A DNA stretch of 34,931 nucleotides from Peptococcaceae bacterium. Its GTDB lineage: Bacteria > Bacillota > Desulfitobacteriia > Desulfitobacteriales > Syntrophobotulaceae. Each line of letters begins with the position of its first letter. Position 1 is the stretch's first letter. Made by a program: the position numbers and the translations under genes. The stretch is taken from contig JAAYUV010000030.1 in NCBI GenBank assembly GCA_012517475.1, positions 1 to 34,931 of the forward strand, read 5' to 3'. The notes under the pieces were generated by a model. It was not told where the DNA came from and searched no databases. It worked only from the letters and a program-made list of their open reading frames with translations. Below, one piece after another: positions 16,175 to 25,100 of the stretch.

Positions 16175-17497
16175 ATGGGTAAGTTAGCAGTAATGGGATC
16201 AGGATATGTCGGATTGGTGACAGGGGCATGTCTGGCCGATTTCGGTCTCCAAGTAATCTGTGTCGATAATGACGAAAAGAAAATTAAAATGATACGAGAA
16301 GGCAAAATTCCTATTTTTGAGCCTGGACTTGAAAGTCTTGTTGAGAGAAACACCTATTATAAAAGACTGGAGTTCACCGACTGTATTAAAGATGCAGTGG
16401 AGCAAAGTGAAGTCATTTTTATAGCGGTTGGCACGCCTCCTGCGGATGATGGCAGTGCCGACTTAAAGTATGTTTTAGAGGTTGCTAAAAATATTGCTTT
16501 ATATATGAACGGGTATAAAATAATCGTTGATAAATCCACTGTGCCTGTTGGTACAGGACAAAAAGTTAAAGAAGTAATTCAAAATACCCTGAACCAAAGA
16601 GGAGTAAACCACGAATTTGATATAGTTTCTAATCCTGAATTTTTAAGAGAAGGATCCGCTTTGTATGATTTTACCCATCCGGACAGGGTAGTATTGGGTG
16701 TAGAATCTGAACGGGCAGAAAGAATCATGAAAGAGGTTTATCGGGTACTCTATTTAAACGAAACACCTTTTGTAGTCACCAATCTGGAAACGGCAGAAAT
16801 AATTAAATATGCTTCTAATGCCTATCTTGCTCTGAAAATAACCTACATTAATCAGGTTGCCAATCTTTGTGAAAGAGTGGGCGCAGATGTTCATCATGTA
16901 GCCAAAGCCATGGGCATGGATGGAAGAATCAGTCCCAAATTTTTGCATCCTGGTCCGGGATATGGGGGAAGCTGTTTTCCAAAAGACACAAGGGCTTTTG
17001 CACATTTAGGCAGGAAATATGAGGTTCCCCTGACTTTAGTAGAATGCACGACAGAGGCCAACGAAAAACAGAAAAATCTTATGGTAGAAAAAATTGCCTC
17101 AGCTATAGGTGACCTTACCGGCAAGGAGTTGGCAATTTTAGGAATAACATTTAAACCGCGGACAGATGACATGAGGGAAGCGCCGTCTTTGGTCATTATC
17201 AACAGATTGGTCCAACTTGGCGCGACCTTGCGGATATACGACCCCGAGGGAGAAAAAGAGGGTAAATGGCGGCTTTCACATTTAGGAGACAGAATTACGT
17301 TCTGTCAAGATGAGTACAGCGCAGTAAGCGGAGCAGAAGCCTTAATTATTATCACGGAGTGGAATCAATTTAGAAATATGGATCTCGCCAGAATTTATGA
17401 TTCCATGAAAAGTAAACACTTTTTTGATTTGAGAAATATTTATGATCGCCAAATTGTTGAGAAATATGGTTTTAATTATTATTGCGTAGGGCGTTAG
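16175..17497 (+). CDS. ugd: UDP-glucose 6-dehydrogenase
   Basis: Oxidises UDP-glucose to UDP-glucuronate with two NAD. Its 440 residues are the usual length. The Rossmann motif GSGYVGLVTGACLADFG (8-24) opens the protein. The catalytic K211 and N215 (KYASNAYLAL) and the nucleophile C267 in GYGGSCFPKD are all present. The C-terminal UDP-binding domain has GITFKPRTDDMREAPS. The ATG at 16175 has AAAGGTG upstream. It is linked to the GT4 gene before it, suggesting a role in cell-surface polysaccharide or glycolipid synthesis. Homologues are called TuaD or YwqF in Bacillus. A GDP-mannose dehydrogenase is less likely given the overall motif wording. Confidence 0.96.
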   Translation: MGKLAVMGSGYVGLVTGACLADFGLQVICVDNDEKKIKMIREGKIPIFEPGLESLVERNTYYKRLEFTDCIKDAVEQSEVIFIAVGTPPADDGSADLKYVLEVAKNIALYMNGYKIIVDKSTVPVGTGQKVKEVIQNTLNQRGVNHEFDIVSNPEFLREGSALYDFTHPDRVVLGVESERAERIMKEVYRVLYLNETPFVVTNLETAEIIKYASNAYLALKITYINQVANLCERVGADVHHVAKAMGMDGRISPKFLHPGPGYGGSCFPKDTRAFAHLGRKYEVPLTLVECTTEANEKQKNLMVEKIASAIGDLTGKELAILGITFKPRTDDMREAPSLVIINRLVQLGATLRIYDPEGEKEGKWRLSHLGDRITFCQDEYSAVSGAEALIIITEWNQFRNMDLARIYDSMKSKHFFDLRNIYDRQIVEKYGFNYYCVGR

Positions 17498-17509
17498 GGT
17501 GAAAAAAAT

Positions 17510-17668
17510 ATGCTGTATAGCAAGCGTTTCTCGGCTTTAAGAGATGTCCATATGATTCAGGAAGACATGTTCAGAGTAAATAAGGCTGCGGCACTTCTTC
17601 ATGATATCGGGATCCACCTGGAATCAAAAGAAAACAGTGATTTGGAAAAGAACAATAGGATAAGATAA
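17510..17668 (+). pseudogene. Short HD-domain remnant
   Basis: A 52-codon open frame begins 12 nt after ugd. It contains KAAALLHDIGIHLES, the core of an HD-type metal-dependent phosphohydrolase, but lacks the remaining ligands and most of the domain. There is no clear ribosome binding site beyond an A-rich stretch. I read it as the remnant of a longer HD-domain gene once downstream of ugd. A genuine small protein is possible but less likely. Confidence 0.4.
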
Positions 17669-17888
17669 CCCAAAGCTATATTAATTTATCCATAAAAAAC
17701 GGCATGAAGAGATTTTTTAAATAAAAATCGTAAAAAAACCTATAGAATAATAGTAGTTTTTCGATTAAGCTGGATTTAGTTCTTTTTGCTTATCAAAAAA
17801 ATATCCAAATATATTTAATAGATCTTTTAAATCATTCAGGAAAATTAGGAAAGAAAAAAATGTTAGTGTTTTTCCTGGTTGATAAGTG
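17669..17888. other. Intergenic DNA upstream of tRNA-Ser
   Basis: AT-rich, with no gene or strong hairpin with a T tract that I can see. It is bordered on the right by the tRNA promoter. Confidence 0.5.
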
Positions 17889-17917
17889 TTGACGTAGTTG
17901 GTTGGAACGATTATAAT
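17889..17917 (+). promoter_or_regulatory. Promoter of tRNA-Ser
   Basis: TTGACG (17889-17894), a 17-nt spacer and TATAAT (17912-17917). The tRNA starts 47 nt downstream. Confidence 0.8.
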
Positions 17918-17963
17918 TACATTTGCGACTCAAACTGAATAAAAATTTATTTTTTTCGAACAT

Positions 17964-18057
17964 GGAGAGATGGCTGAGTTGGTCGAAGGCGCTCGCCTGG
18001 AAAGCGGGTACATGGTGATGAACTGTGTCGTGGGTTCGAATCCCACTCTCTCCGCCA
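17964..18057 (+). tRNA. tRNA-Ser (anticodon GGA)
   Basis: A 94-nt serine tRNA with encoded CCA. The acceptor GGAGAGA pairs with TCTCTCC. The anticodon loop CTGGAAA places GGA at 17999-18001. A long variable arm, GGTACATGGTGATGAACTGT, and the T arm GTGGGTTCGAATCCCAC follow. Its place before the SRP RNA and dnaX is common in Firmicutes. Confidence 0.97.
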
Positions 18058-18153
18058 CTTTTAACTAATTATAAATCTGTGAAAGCCTGGAATATATAAA
18101 GGCTTTTTGTTTTTCTAAAGTAACGTTCATTTTCTTTATTTAAATATTCATGG

Positions 18154-18159
18154 TATAAT
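18154..18159 (+). promoter_or_regulatory. -10 box of the SRP RNA promoter
   Basis: TATAAT at 18154-18159, just before the mature RNA. The matching -35 region is poor (TTTCTT at 17-nt spacing). Confidence 0.55.
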
Positions 18160-18165
18160 AGGTTT

Positions 18166-18438
18166 GACCGTGCTAGACGGGGAGGTAGCGGATCCTTGTA
18201 GCCCGCAATCCGCTATAGCGGGGGTTAATTCCTTTGATGAGGGTCGGGCAGTCGGAGCAGTCCGTGTGATTGGCGTGATGATTTTTTGGTCTTGCGCAAC
18301 GGAACGCTTTGAACCGTGTCAGGTCCTGACGGAAGCAGCACTAAGAGGTTTGTTCCGTGTGCCGCGAGGCGGCCCGAAATGAGCATCAATCCAAGGGTAA
18401 CGTCCGGAGGCTGAGATTCGAATCAAAGGTGCACGGTC
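18166..18438 (+). ncRNA. ffs: Signal recognition particle RNA, long Firmicutes type
   Basis: About 273 nt. The ends pair: GACCGTGC (18166-18173) with GCACGGTC (18431-18438). The conserved Ffh-binding helix 8 is visible as GTCAGGTCCTGACGGAAGCAGCAC-like sequence with the GGAA tetraloop region (18318-18341). The 5' part GCTAGACGGGGAGGTAGCGG is the Alu-type domain of the long Bacillus/Clostridia form. It is the RNA scaffold for co-translational targeting to the membrane. Confidence 0.95.
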
Positions 18439-18449
18439 TTTATCATATA

Positions 18450-18473
18450 AGGTGGTTTATAACCATCTTTTTT
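18450..18473 (+). terminator. Intrinsic terminator of the SRP RNA
   Basis: AGGTGGTT (18450-18457) pairs with AACCATCT (18461-18468) around TAT and is followed by TTTTT. Confidence 0.85.
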
Positions 18474-18500
18474 GACATTTATTTCGTTCTTTTACAGAAT
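18472..18500 (+). promoter_or_regulatory. Candidate promoter of dnaX
   Basis: TTGACA (18472-18477) overlaps the T tract of the SRP RNA terminator. A 17-nt spacer leads to CAGAAT (18495-18500). A start near 18507 fits translation from 18527. Confidence 0.5.
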
Positions 18501-18526
18501 CTATGTTTTATGAACAGGGTGGGGAA

Positions 18527-20167
18527 ATGGCTTATTTAGCACTTTACCGTGAGTGGAGACCGAAAAATTTTAAGGAAATTGTGGGTCAGGATCACGTCAA
18601 AATAACTTTGACAAATGCTCTTCTTCAGGGAAAAGTGGCCCACGCTTATCTGTTCAGCGGCCCCAGGGGGACGGGAAAAACAACGGCTGCCAAGATTCTG
18701 GCTAAGGCATTGAATTGTATGTGCAGGGATGGGGCTGAACCATGCAATGAGTGCAGTTCCTGCCGGGATATTGATCAGGGTTTAGCATTAGACGTTCTGG
18801 AAATTGATGCAGCATCCAACAGAGGGATTGATGAAATTCGTGATTTAAGGGAGAAAGTCAAACTAGCGGCTTCAGGTGGTAAATATAAGGTATATATTAT
18901 TGATGAAGTCCATATGCTTACGACAGAAGCTTTTAATGCTTTGCTCAAAACTTTGGAAGAACCCCCTGCCAGCGTAGTATTTGTACTGGCGACAACCGAG
19001 GTACATAAAGTTCCTCTTACGATTCTCTCAAGGGTTCAGCGCTTTGAATTCCACCGTATATCCTCGGCCGGGATTACTAATCGATTGATGGAAGTATGCC
19101 AGGCTCTGGGGCGGAAAGTTGAGGAAAAAGCGCTGCAGGTTATTTCCGTTAAAGCTGAAGGAGGTTTGAGGGATGCTCTCAGTATCCTGGATCAATGTCT
19201 CCTTCAGGAAGACCCTGTTCGGGTTGAGCATGTGTACCAGGCCATTGGAATGGTTGGAGAGACTTTTAGTGCAGATCTGATGGATGCTTTACTGGAGGGA
19301 GACTACGGGCTGATATTGGCCAAATTGGAGGAGGGAGTGGCTTTAGGCCGTGACCCCAGACAAATTATCAAAGAACTTTTGGATTATTTGAGACAAGCGT
19401 TATTATATGCGGCAAGCGGACAAGAACCGCTGCTTTCACCGGATATAACCCAAAGACTTGAGGCTCAAAGCAAAAGGGCCGGTTTAAGTAAACTCCTCTC
19501 CTGGATTAATGTTCTCTTAAAAGGAGAAGGAGAACTGCGGTATACATCCAATGGACGATTGGCAGCAGAAATGATCCTTGTTCAGACACTGTATGAACAG
19601 GAACAGAGAGTTTCGGAACAAGAAAACAAGGTCATTACCAATAATAAAAAAACCAATAAACCCATTGAAACAAAAAGCGGAAATAAGGAAGACACCTATC
19701 CGGAAAATCCGGGTATGGTGAAACAAACGGCGCCAAAAGGAGTGGATTCTGCCAATTTTGCCGCGGCGATTTCAAGGTGGCCGGAAGTGTTGGAGGAAGT
19801 TAAAAAGAAGAAAAAGTCGACACACGCTTTTCTTATGGAAGGGAGACCCGCAGAGATTACGGAAGATACGTTGTACTTAGTATTTAAAGATGGATATTCC
19901 TTTCATCGGGACAAGTTTAATCAACCTGAAAATAAGACAGTAGTGGAAGGCGTGTTAGAACAACTCTTTGGCAAGAAACTGAACATTAGTAATCTTACCG
20001 AAAAAGAATACCGGGATCTTCGCCGGGAATGTGAAGATACTCAAATGGCAAAAAAAAAAGTAACTGATGATGGCCCAGCAAACAATGAAAGTGATGAAGA
20101 ATTCTGTGTTCAGAAAGCTGTGGAATTTTTTGGCGCTGAACTTGTACAGGTACACAAAGACAGGTAA
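18527..20167 (+). CDS. dnaX: DNA polymerase III subunit gamma/tau
   Basis: Clamp-loader motor that loads the sliding clamp and tethers the polymerase. The start MAYLALYREWRP at 18527 is the family's classic N-terminus; an in-frame ATG at 18503 is unlikely. Walker A is GPRGTGKTT (45-53). Zinc cysteines lie at about C64/C66, C73, C76 and C79. Walker B/DEVH is IIDEVHML and the sensor SRC motif appears as ILSRVQRF. The C-terminal tau part is divergent and Lys/Glu rich. Length 546 residues. It starts a likely operon with ybaB and recR, as in B. subtilis. Confidence 0.97.
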   Translation: MAYLALYREWRPKNFKEIVGQDHVKITLTNALLQGKVAHAYLFSGPRGTGKTTAAKILAKALNCMCRDGAEPCNECSSCRDIDQGLALDVLEIDAASNRGIDEIRDLREKVKLAASGGKYKVYIIDEVHMLTTEAFNALLKTLEEPPASVVFVLATTEVHKVPLTILSRVQRFEFHRISSAGITNRLMEVCQALGRKVEEKALQVISVKAEGGLRDALSILDQCLLQEDPVRVEHVYQAIGMVGETFSADLMDALLEGDYGLILAKLEEGVALGRDPRQIIKELLDYLRQALLYAASGQEPLLSPDITQRLEAQSKRAGLSKLLSWINVLLKGEGELRYTSNGRLAAEMILVQTLYEQEQRVSEQENKVITNNKKTNKPIETKSGNKEDTYPENPGMVKQTAPKGVDSANFAAAISRWPEVLEEVKKKKKSTHAFLMEGRPAEITEDTLYLVFKDGYSFHRDKFNQPENKTVVEGVLEQLFGKKLNISNLTEKEYRDLRRECEDTQMAKKKVTDDGPANNESDEEFCVQKAVEFFGAELVQVHKDR

Positions 20168-20236
20168 AATAGGAGATGCAATTTAACGTCAACACCAACA
20201 ATGGACAGTGTTGAGATAAAAGGAGTGTGATTTTTC

Positions 20237-20572
20237 ATGGGTTTTAGACCACCTGGTGGCATGGGGAATATGAATCAAATGCTGAAACAAGCCCAAAAAA
20301 TGCAGGAAAATATGATGAAGGCTAAAGAAGAAGTAGAGAAAAAGAGTGTTCAGGCTACTTCCGGCGGAGGAATGGTTGAAGTTGTAGTTAATGGCAAGAT
20401 GGAACTGCTTGAGTTAAAGATTAAACCGGAAGCAATTGATCCGGATGATGCGGAGATGCTGGAAGATCTGGTAAAAGCTGCTGTTAACCAGGGATTGCGC
20501 AATGCACAGGCCATGGTGGAAGAAGAAATGAGCAAAGTGACCGGAGGATTTAACATACCGGGATTATTCTAA
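20237..20572 (+). CDS. ybaB: Nucleoid-associated protein YbaB/EbfC family
   Basis: A 111-residue member of the YbaB/EbfC family, which binds DNA as a dimer. Typical stretches are the Met/Gln-rich N-terminal helix ([13 protein letters not shown]), [21 protein letters not shown] and a C-terminal helix with [25 protein letters not shown] lies upstream of the ATG. The position between dnaX and recR is conserved across bacteria (B. subtilis yaaK). Confidence 0.96.
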   Translation: MGFRPPGGMGNMNQMLKQAQKMQENMMKAKEEVEKKSVQATSGGGMVEVVVNGKMELLELKIKPEAIDPDDAEMLEDLVKAAVNQGLRNAQAMVEEEMSKVTGGFNIPGLF

Positions 20573-20612
20573 ATAGCAAGAGAGGAATAATTTTGAGGAA
20601 GGCCTGTCGTGT

Positions 20613-21209
20613 ATGGATTATTTGTATTATCCTCAACCTTTATCTGATCTGATCATTGCTTTTTCCCGACTGCCTGGTATTGGGCCCAAGACTGCCAGCA
20701 GATTGGCTTTTTTTCTTCTTCAGCATGCCGGGGAAGCTCAGGATCTGGCGGAAGCAGTCCGAGTGGCCCTAAGGGATATCAAACAGTGTACTGTTTGCGG
20801 TAATTATACGGAAGAGGATCCATGCAAAATTTGTTCGGGTCAGGGGAGAGACAAGACTCTGCTTTGTGTTGTTGAACAGCCAAGAGATGTAGTGGCGTTG
20901 GAGAAGACAGGAGAATATAAAGGATTATATCATGTTCTCCACGGAGTGCTTTCCCCAATGGAGGGGATAGGACCTGAACAGCTGAACCTTTCTGCAATTT
21001 TTCAGCGTCTGGAAGGAATTACTGAGGTTGTGGTGGCTGTTAATCCCACAGTAGAAGGCGAAGCTACCGCCCATTATCTCTCTAAATTGTTGAAACCTTT
21101 GGGGTTAAAGGTAACCCGGATAGCGCACGGGTTACCTGTAGGCGGAGATCTGGAATACGCAGATGAAGTTACGATTGCCCGAGCGCTGGAAGGGCGAAGA
21201 ATGCTTTAG
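20613..21209 (+). CDS. recR: Recombination protein RecR
   Basis: RecFOR-pathway protein that helps load RecA at gaps. The 198 residues are the standard length. The helix-hairpin-helix SRLPGIGPKTASRLAFFLL (about 18-36) is followed by the zinc motif CTVCGN...CKIC (C59, C62, C71, C74) and the Toprim domain with VVEQPRDVVALEKTG and NPTVEGEATAHYL. The ATG at 20613 is 40 nt after ybaB. A small sporulation gene follows. Confidence 0.97.
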   Translation: MDYLYYPQPLSDLIIAFSRLPGIGPKTASRLAFFLLQHAGEAQDLAEAVRVALRDIKQCTVCGNYTEEDPCKICSGQGRDKTLLCVVEQPRDVVALEKTGEYKGLYHVLHGVLSPMEGIGPEQLNLSAIFQRLEGITEVVVAVNPTVEGEATAHYLSKLLKPLGLKVTRIAHGLPVGGDLEYADEVTIARALEGRRML

Positions 21210-21309
21210 AACAAAATTGTAAAAGCATTGGTTAAAAATAATGTCATGGTTCTTACTTGTCCACACAGTGCATAAAATGCACTAGAAATGTGTAGTGGAG
21301 GAGTGTCCC

Positions 21310-21564
21310 ATGACGTTTGTTTTTCTGGGATTATTTATTGTATTATTAGGGCTTGTGGTTGCAGCCTCTCTCAGGAAACCCAATAAACTAATAAAGCTTT
21401 CGATTCATGTATTGGGAGGGATCGTTGGATTATGGCTGGTAGATTTGCTCCTCAGTGTTTTTGCGGTCGAAATACCGATTAATGTCTTTACCGTAAGTCT
21501 TGTTGCTATCCTCGGGTTTCCCGGAGTAATTGTTCTTACCGCATTACAGCTTATCGGAATATAA
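21310..21564 (+). CDS. bofA: Pro-sigma-K processing inhibitor BofA
   Basis: An 84-residue integral membrane protein. Two or three hydrophobic segments cover most of it, and the C-terminal stretch VSLVAILGFPGVIVLTALQLI is characteristic of BofA. In B. subtilis it holds the SpoIVFB protease inactive in the outer forespore membrane. The ATG at 21310 follows GGAGGAG; an upstream GTG at 21295 overlaps that site. Its position after recR matches Bacillus. Presence of BofA marks the organism as a spore former. Confidence 0.92.
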   Translation: MTFVFLGLFIVLLGLVVAASLRKPNKLIKLSIHVLGGIVGLWLVDLLLSVFAVEIPINVFTVSLVAILGFPGVIVLTALQLIGI

Positions 21565-21688
21565 AGCAATAAGCTGGATAGGAATAAACCACTAAATTCA
21601 ATTTTGTCTAAAAAAACTGCGGAATACGATAAATTATTACAAAAAAATAGAATATTATTACATATCTCATGCTTAGAGCGATTAGTGC

Positions 21689-21718
21689 TTGACGAAAAGA
21701 AGTTACAAAGAGTATACT
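21689..21718 (+). promoter_or_regulatory. Candidate promoter of nifJ
   Basis: TTGACG (21689-21694), an 18-nt spacer and TATACT (21713-21718). Use of this promoter gives a leader of about 400 nt before nifJ. Confidence 0.6.
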
Positions 21719-21821
21719 GATAATTGATTGGGGGACTATCTTTGACATAGTTCCCTAGGTTTGTGTACGGTAATTATTTGAATATTCTAATAATACAAAA
21801 TACAGCCAAAATTATGTCGAA

Positions 21822-21835
21822 ATTATTCGAATAAT
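21822..21835. promoter_or_regulatory. Palindrome in the nifJ leader region
   Basis: ATTATTCGAATAAT is a perfect 14-bp palindrome about 290 nt before nifJ. It could be a regulator site, but it does not match Rex or CodY consensus as I know them. Confidence 0.3.
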
Positions 21836-21937
21836 ATTGAATTTGCTCATTGCTTACACAGATCGGTCACAATTGATTTAATTCGCTTATCCTTATCCTT
21901 ATATATATATTTATTGCTTCCGTTCTCCAAAAAATGC

Positions 21938-21975
21938 AGTTAACCATCAAAAGAGGAGGTGGAGAAGGTTTAACT
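21938..21975 (+). promoter_or_regulatory. Hairpin displaying a Shine-Dalgarno sequence without a start codon
   Basis: AGTTAACC (21938-21945) pairs with GGTTTAACT (21967-21975, one bulged T). The loop carries AGAGGAGGTGGAG, as strong as any ribosome binding site in the window. No ATG, GTG or TTG lies at useful distance. Such sites can act as mRNA stabilisers by holding a 30S subunit, as known for cryIIIA. Confidence 0.4.
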
Positions 21976-22017
21976 TCATAGCCAAGCAAGGTCGGGAGAA
22001 AAAGGAAATACGTAGAT

Positions 22018-22098
22018 ATGCTTGTGAAAATATGGATATGGATAACATCGCAGTTTCATTACCGGAATTATACTGCTAGGAATATTATTTTCAAATAA
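22018..22098 (+). CDS. Possible 26-residue leader peptide before nifJ
   Basis: An ATG at 22018, with AAAAAGG about 12 nt upstream, opens 26 codons ending in TAA just 25 nt before the nifJ start. The peptide is rich in aromatic and basic residues (two Ile-Trp pairs near the start). The spacing of the ribosome site is poor. It could be a leader peptide or chance. Confidence 0.2.
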   Translation: MLVKIWIWITSQFHYRNYTARNIIFK

Positions 22099-22123
22099 AT
22101 AATTGTGGGGAGGAACACAACCA

Positions 22124-25100
22124 ATGGCAAAAATGAAAACCATGTCTGGAAACGAGGCCGCAGCACATGCGTCTTACGCGTTTTCAGAGGTCGCAACCAT
22201 CTACCCGATTACCCCTTCATCCGACATGGCTGAAATGGTCGATGAATGGGCAGCCCATGGCAGAAAGAACATTTTCGGTCAAACCATGAGAGTAGTTGAA
22301 ATGCAGTCTGAAGCTGGAGCTGCAGGCGCATTCCACGGTTCACTTCAATCCGGAGCCCTGACCACAACCTATACTGCTTCTCAGGGTCTATTACTTATGA
22401 TTCCGAATATGTACAAAGTTGCGGGAGAACTCTTACCTGGCGTTTTACATGTTAGTGCTCGTGCCCTCGCAGCACATGCTCTTTCCATTTTCGGAGACCA
22501 TCAGGACGTTATGTCAGTTCGTATGACGGGTTTCGCAATGCTCAGTTCCGGTAGTGTTCAGGAAGCTCTGGACCTTGGTTATATCAGCCATCTCAGTGCA
22601 ATTAAAGCAAGAGTACCTTTCCTTCATTTCTTTGATGGATTCAGAACTTCTCATGAAATTTCCAAGATCAGCGTAACTGATTATGATGAAGTTGCTACCT
22701 TACTTGATAAAGATGCTTTGCAAGCATTCCGTGACAACTCTCTGAACCCTGAGCACCCATGCTTAAGAGGTACTGCTCAAAACCCGGATATTTATTTCCA
22801 AGGCAGAGAAGCTGCTAACCGTTTCTATCAGGCAGTACCTGGAATCGTTCAGGAGTATATGGATAAATATAAAGAACTCACCGGCCGTGAGTACAAACTC
22901 TTCCAGTATTATGGAGCACCTGATGCCGACCGCGTAATCGTTGCTATGGGTTCCATCGGTGACACCATTTCCGAAACCATCGATTACTTGGCTGCAAAAG
23001 GCGAAAAAGTTGGCGTTTTAAGAGTTCGTCTCTTCCGTCCTTTCTCGATCGATGCCTTCCTGGCTGCTATGCCTAAGACCGTTAAGAAAGTTGCCGTTAT
23101 TGAACGTACCAAAGAACCAGGTTCCGCAGGCGAACCTCTCTATCTGGATGTTCTGGACTGCTACTACAACCAGGAAAACAGACCGGTTATCGTCGGCGGA
23201 CGTTATGGTCTGGGTTCCAAGGATACCACACCTTCTCAGATTCTTGCCGTATATGAAAATCTTAAAGCTGACAAACCCAAAAACGGATTTACCATTGGTA
23301 TCGTAGACGATGTAACCTTTACTTCTTTGGAAGAAAAAGAATTCATCGATACCACTCCGGAAGGCACAATCAGCTGTCAGTTCTGGGGCCTTGGTTCCGA
23401 CGGAACTGTTGGCGCCAACAAACAAGCGATTAAAATTATCGGTGACCATACCAACTTGTATGCCCAGGCTTATTTTGCTTATGACAGCAAAAAATCCGGC
23501 GGTACAACCGTTTCCCACTTAAGGTTCGGTAAAAAGGAAATTAAAGCTCCTTACCTGGTAAATACAGCTGACTATATTGCCTGCCATAACCAAGCTTATG
23601 TAGACAAATATCACCTGTTAAAGGGGCTCAAACCAGGCGGCACCTTTGTTCTGAACTGCCAGTGGTCCCCTGAAGAACTCGATGAAAAACTTCCTGAAGC
23701 TTTGAAGAGAGCTATTGCTGATAAGAAAGCCCAGTTCTATATTATCGATGCAGTGAAGATCGCCCGTGAAATCGGTCTCGGCGGCAGAATCAACATGATT
23801 ATGCAGTCCGCATTCTTCAAACTTGCTAAAGTTATTCCTCTTGACGAAGCTCTCCAATACCTGAAAGATTCCGTAGTTAAAGCTTATGGTAAAAAAGGTC
23901 AAAACATTGTTGATATGAACAATAAGGCCATCGATGCCGGCTGCGATGCTCTGGTTAAGATCGATGTTCCTGCTTCCTGGGCTAGTGCTGATCCGCAAAA
24001 GGGTATCTTCCTTGGTGGTGACAACGAACCGGAATGGATTAAGAATGTCTTCCGTGTCATCAACGCTCAAGAAGGAGACAAACTCCCCGTCAGCGCTTTT
24101 GTAGGCCGCGAAGACGGAACCTTCCCGGCTGGTACCACCGCTTTCGAAAAACGCGGTATTGCAGTTGATCTTCCTGTATGGGACAAAGACAATTGCAGCC
24201 AATGTAATCAATGTGCTTATATCTGCCCGCATGCTTGTATCAGAGCATTCCTGGCCGATGATGAAGAACTCAAGAAGGCTCCTGCCGGTTTTGATACCGT
24301 CAAGGCTGTTGGTAAAGAACTCGCCGGCTTAAATTATCGTATTCAAATCAGCCCGCTGGACTGCACAGGCTGCGGCAACTGCGTCGAAATCTGCCCGTCC
24401 AAGACCAAGGCTCTGTCTATGAAATCTGCTGCTGATGTTGCCCCGGCTGAAGCTCCTAATTGGGAATTTGCTTTGAACCTTTCTGACAAATATGACAGAA
24501 TCAGCAACAGATACACGGTTAAAAACAGCCAGTTCTTCCCGCCGTACCTTGAGTTCAGCGGTGCTTGCGCAGGCTGCGGAGAAACTCCTTATGTCAAGAT
24601 CCTTACCCAGCTGTTCGGAGAACGTATGATGATCGCCAACGCTACCGGTTGTACCTCCATCTGGGGTGGAAGTGCACCTTCAGTTCCGTATTGCACCAAC
24701 AAGAAGGGTCAAGGACCGACCTGGGCTAACTCCCTGTTCGAGGACAATGCTGAGTTCGGCTATGGTATGTTCTTAGGCATTCAACAGCAGCGCATTAAGA
24801 TTGGTGAAGACATGACTGCTGCTATGGAACAAAACATTCCTGCAGAATTAAAAGAAGCTTTCAAAGAGTGGATCGCCAGCATGTATGATGGAGATGCTTC
24901 CATCGTTGCTTCCAAGAAAGTCCTTGCTGCATTTGAAAAAGCTGATATTAAATCCAATCCGCTTCTCCAAAGCATTTACGATAAGAAAGACCTGTTCGTC
25001 AAGAAATCCCAGTGGATCTTCGGCGGCGACGGTTGGGCTTATGATATCGGCTTCGGCGGTCTGGACCACGTTCTTGCTTCCGGCGACGACGTCAACATCC

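Larger units (their letters stand above)
21565..22017. other. Intergenic region and leader of nifJ
   Basis: More than 450 nt without a convincing gene. It contains a promoter at 21689-21718, a small hairpin near the predicted transcript start (GGGACTAT with ATAG-TTCCC, 21731-21755), a 14-bp palindrome ATTATTCGAATAAT (21822-21835), and a strong Shine-Dalgarno sequence with no start codon (21952-21968). Confidence 0.6.

Noticed and set aside
18164-18382. 72-residue open frame on the plus strand
   Set aside because: It lies entirely within the SRP RNA, whose paired ends and helix 8 are clear.
21897-21912. TA-repeat tract before nifJ as a phase-variation repeat
   Set aside because: Only about six TA units, AT-rich surroundings, and no promoter spacing that it would change clearly.
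23018-23518. Open frames on the minus strand inside nifJ
   Set aside because: They mirror the strongly biased codon use of nifJ and have no start signals.
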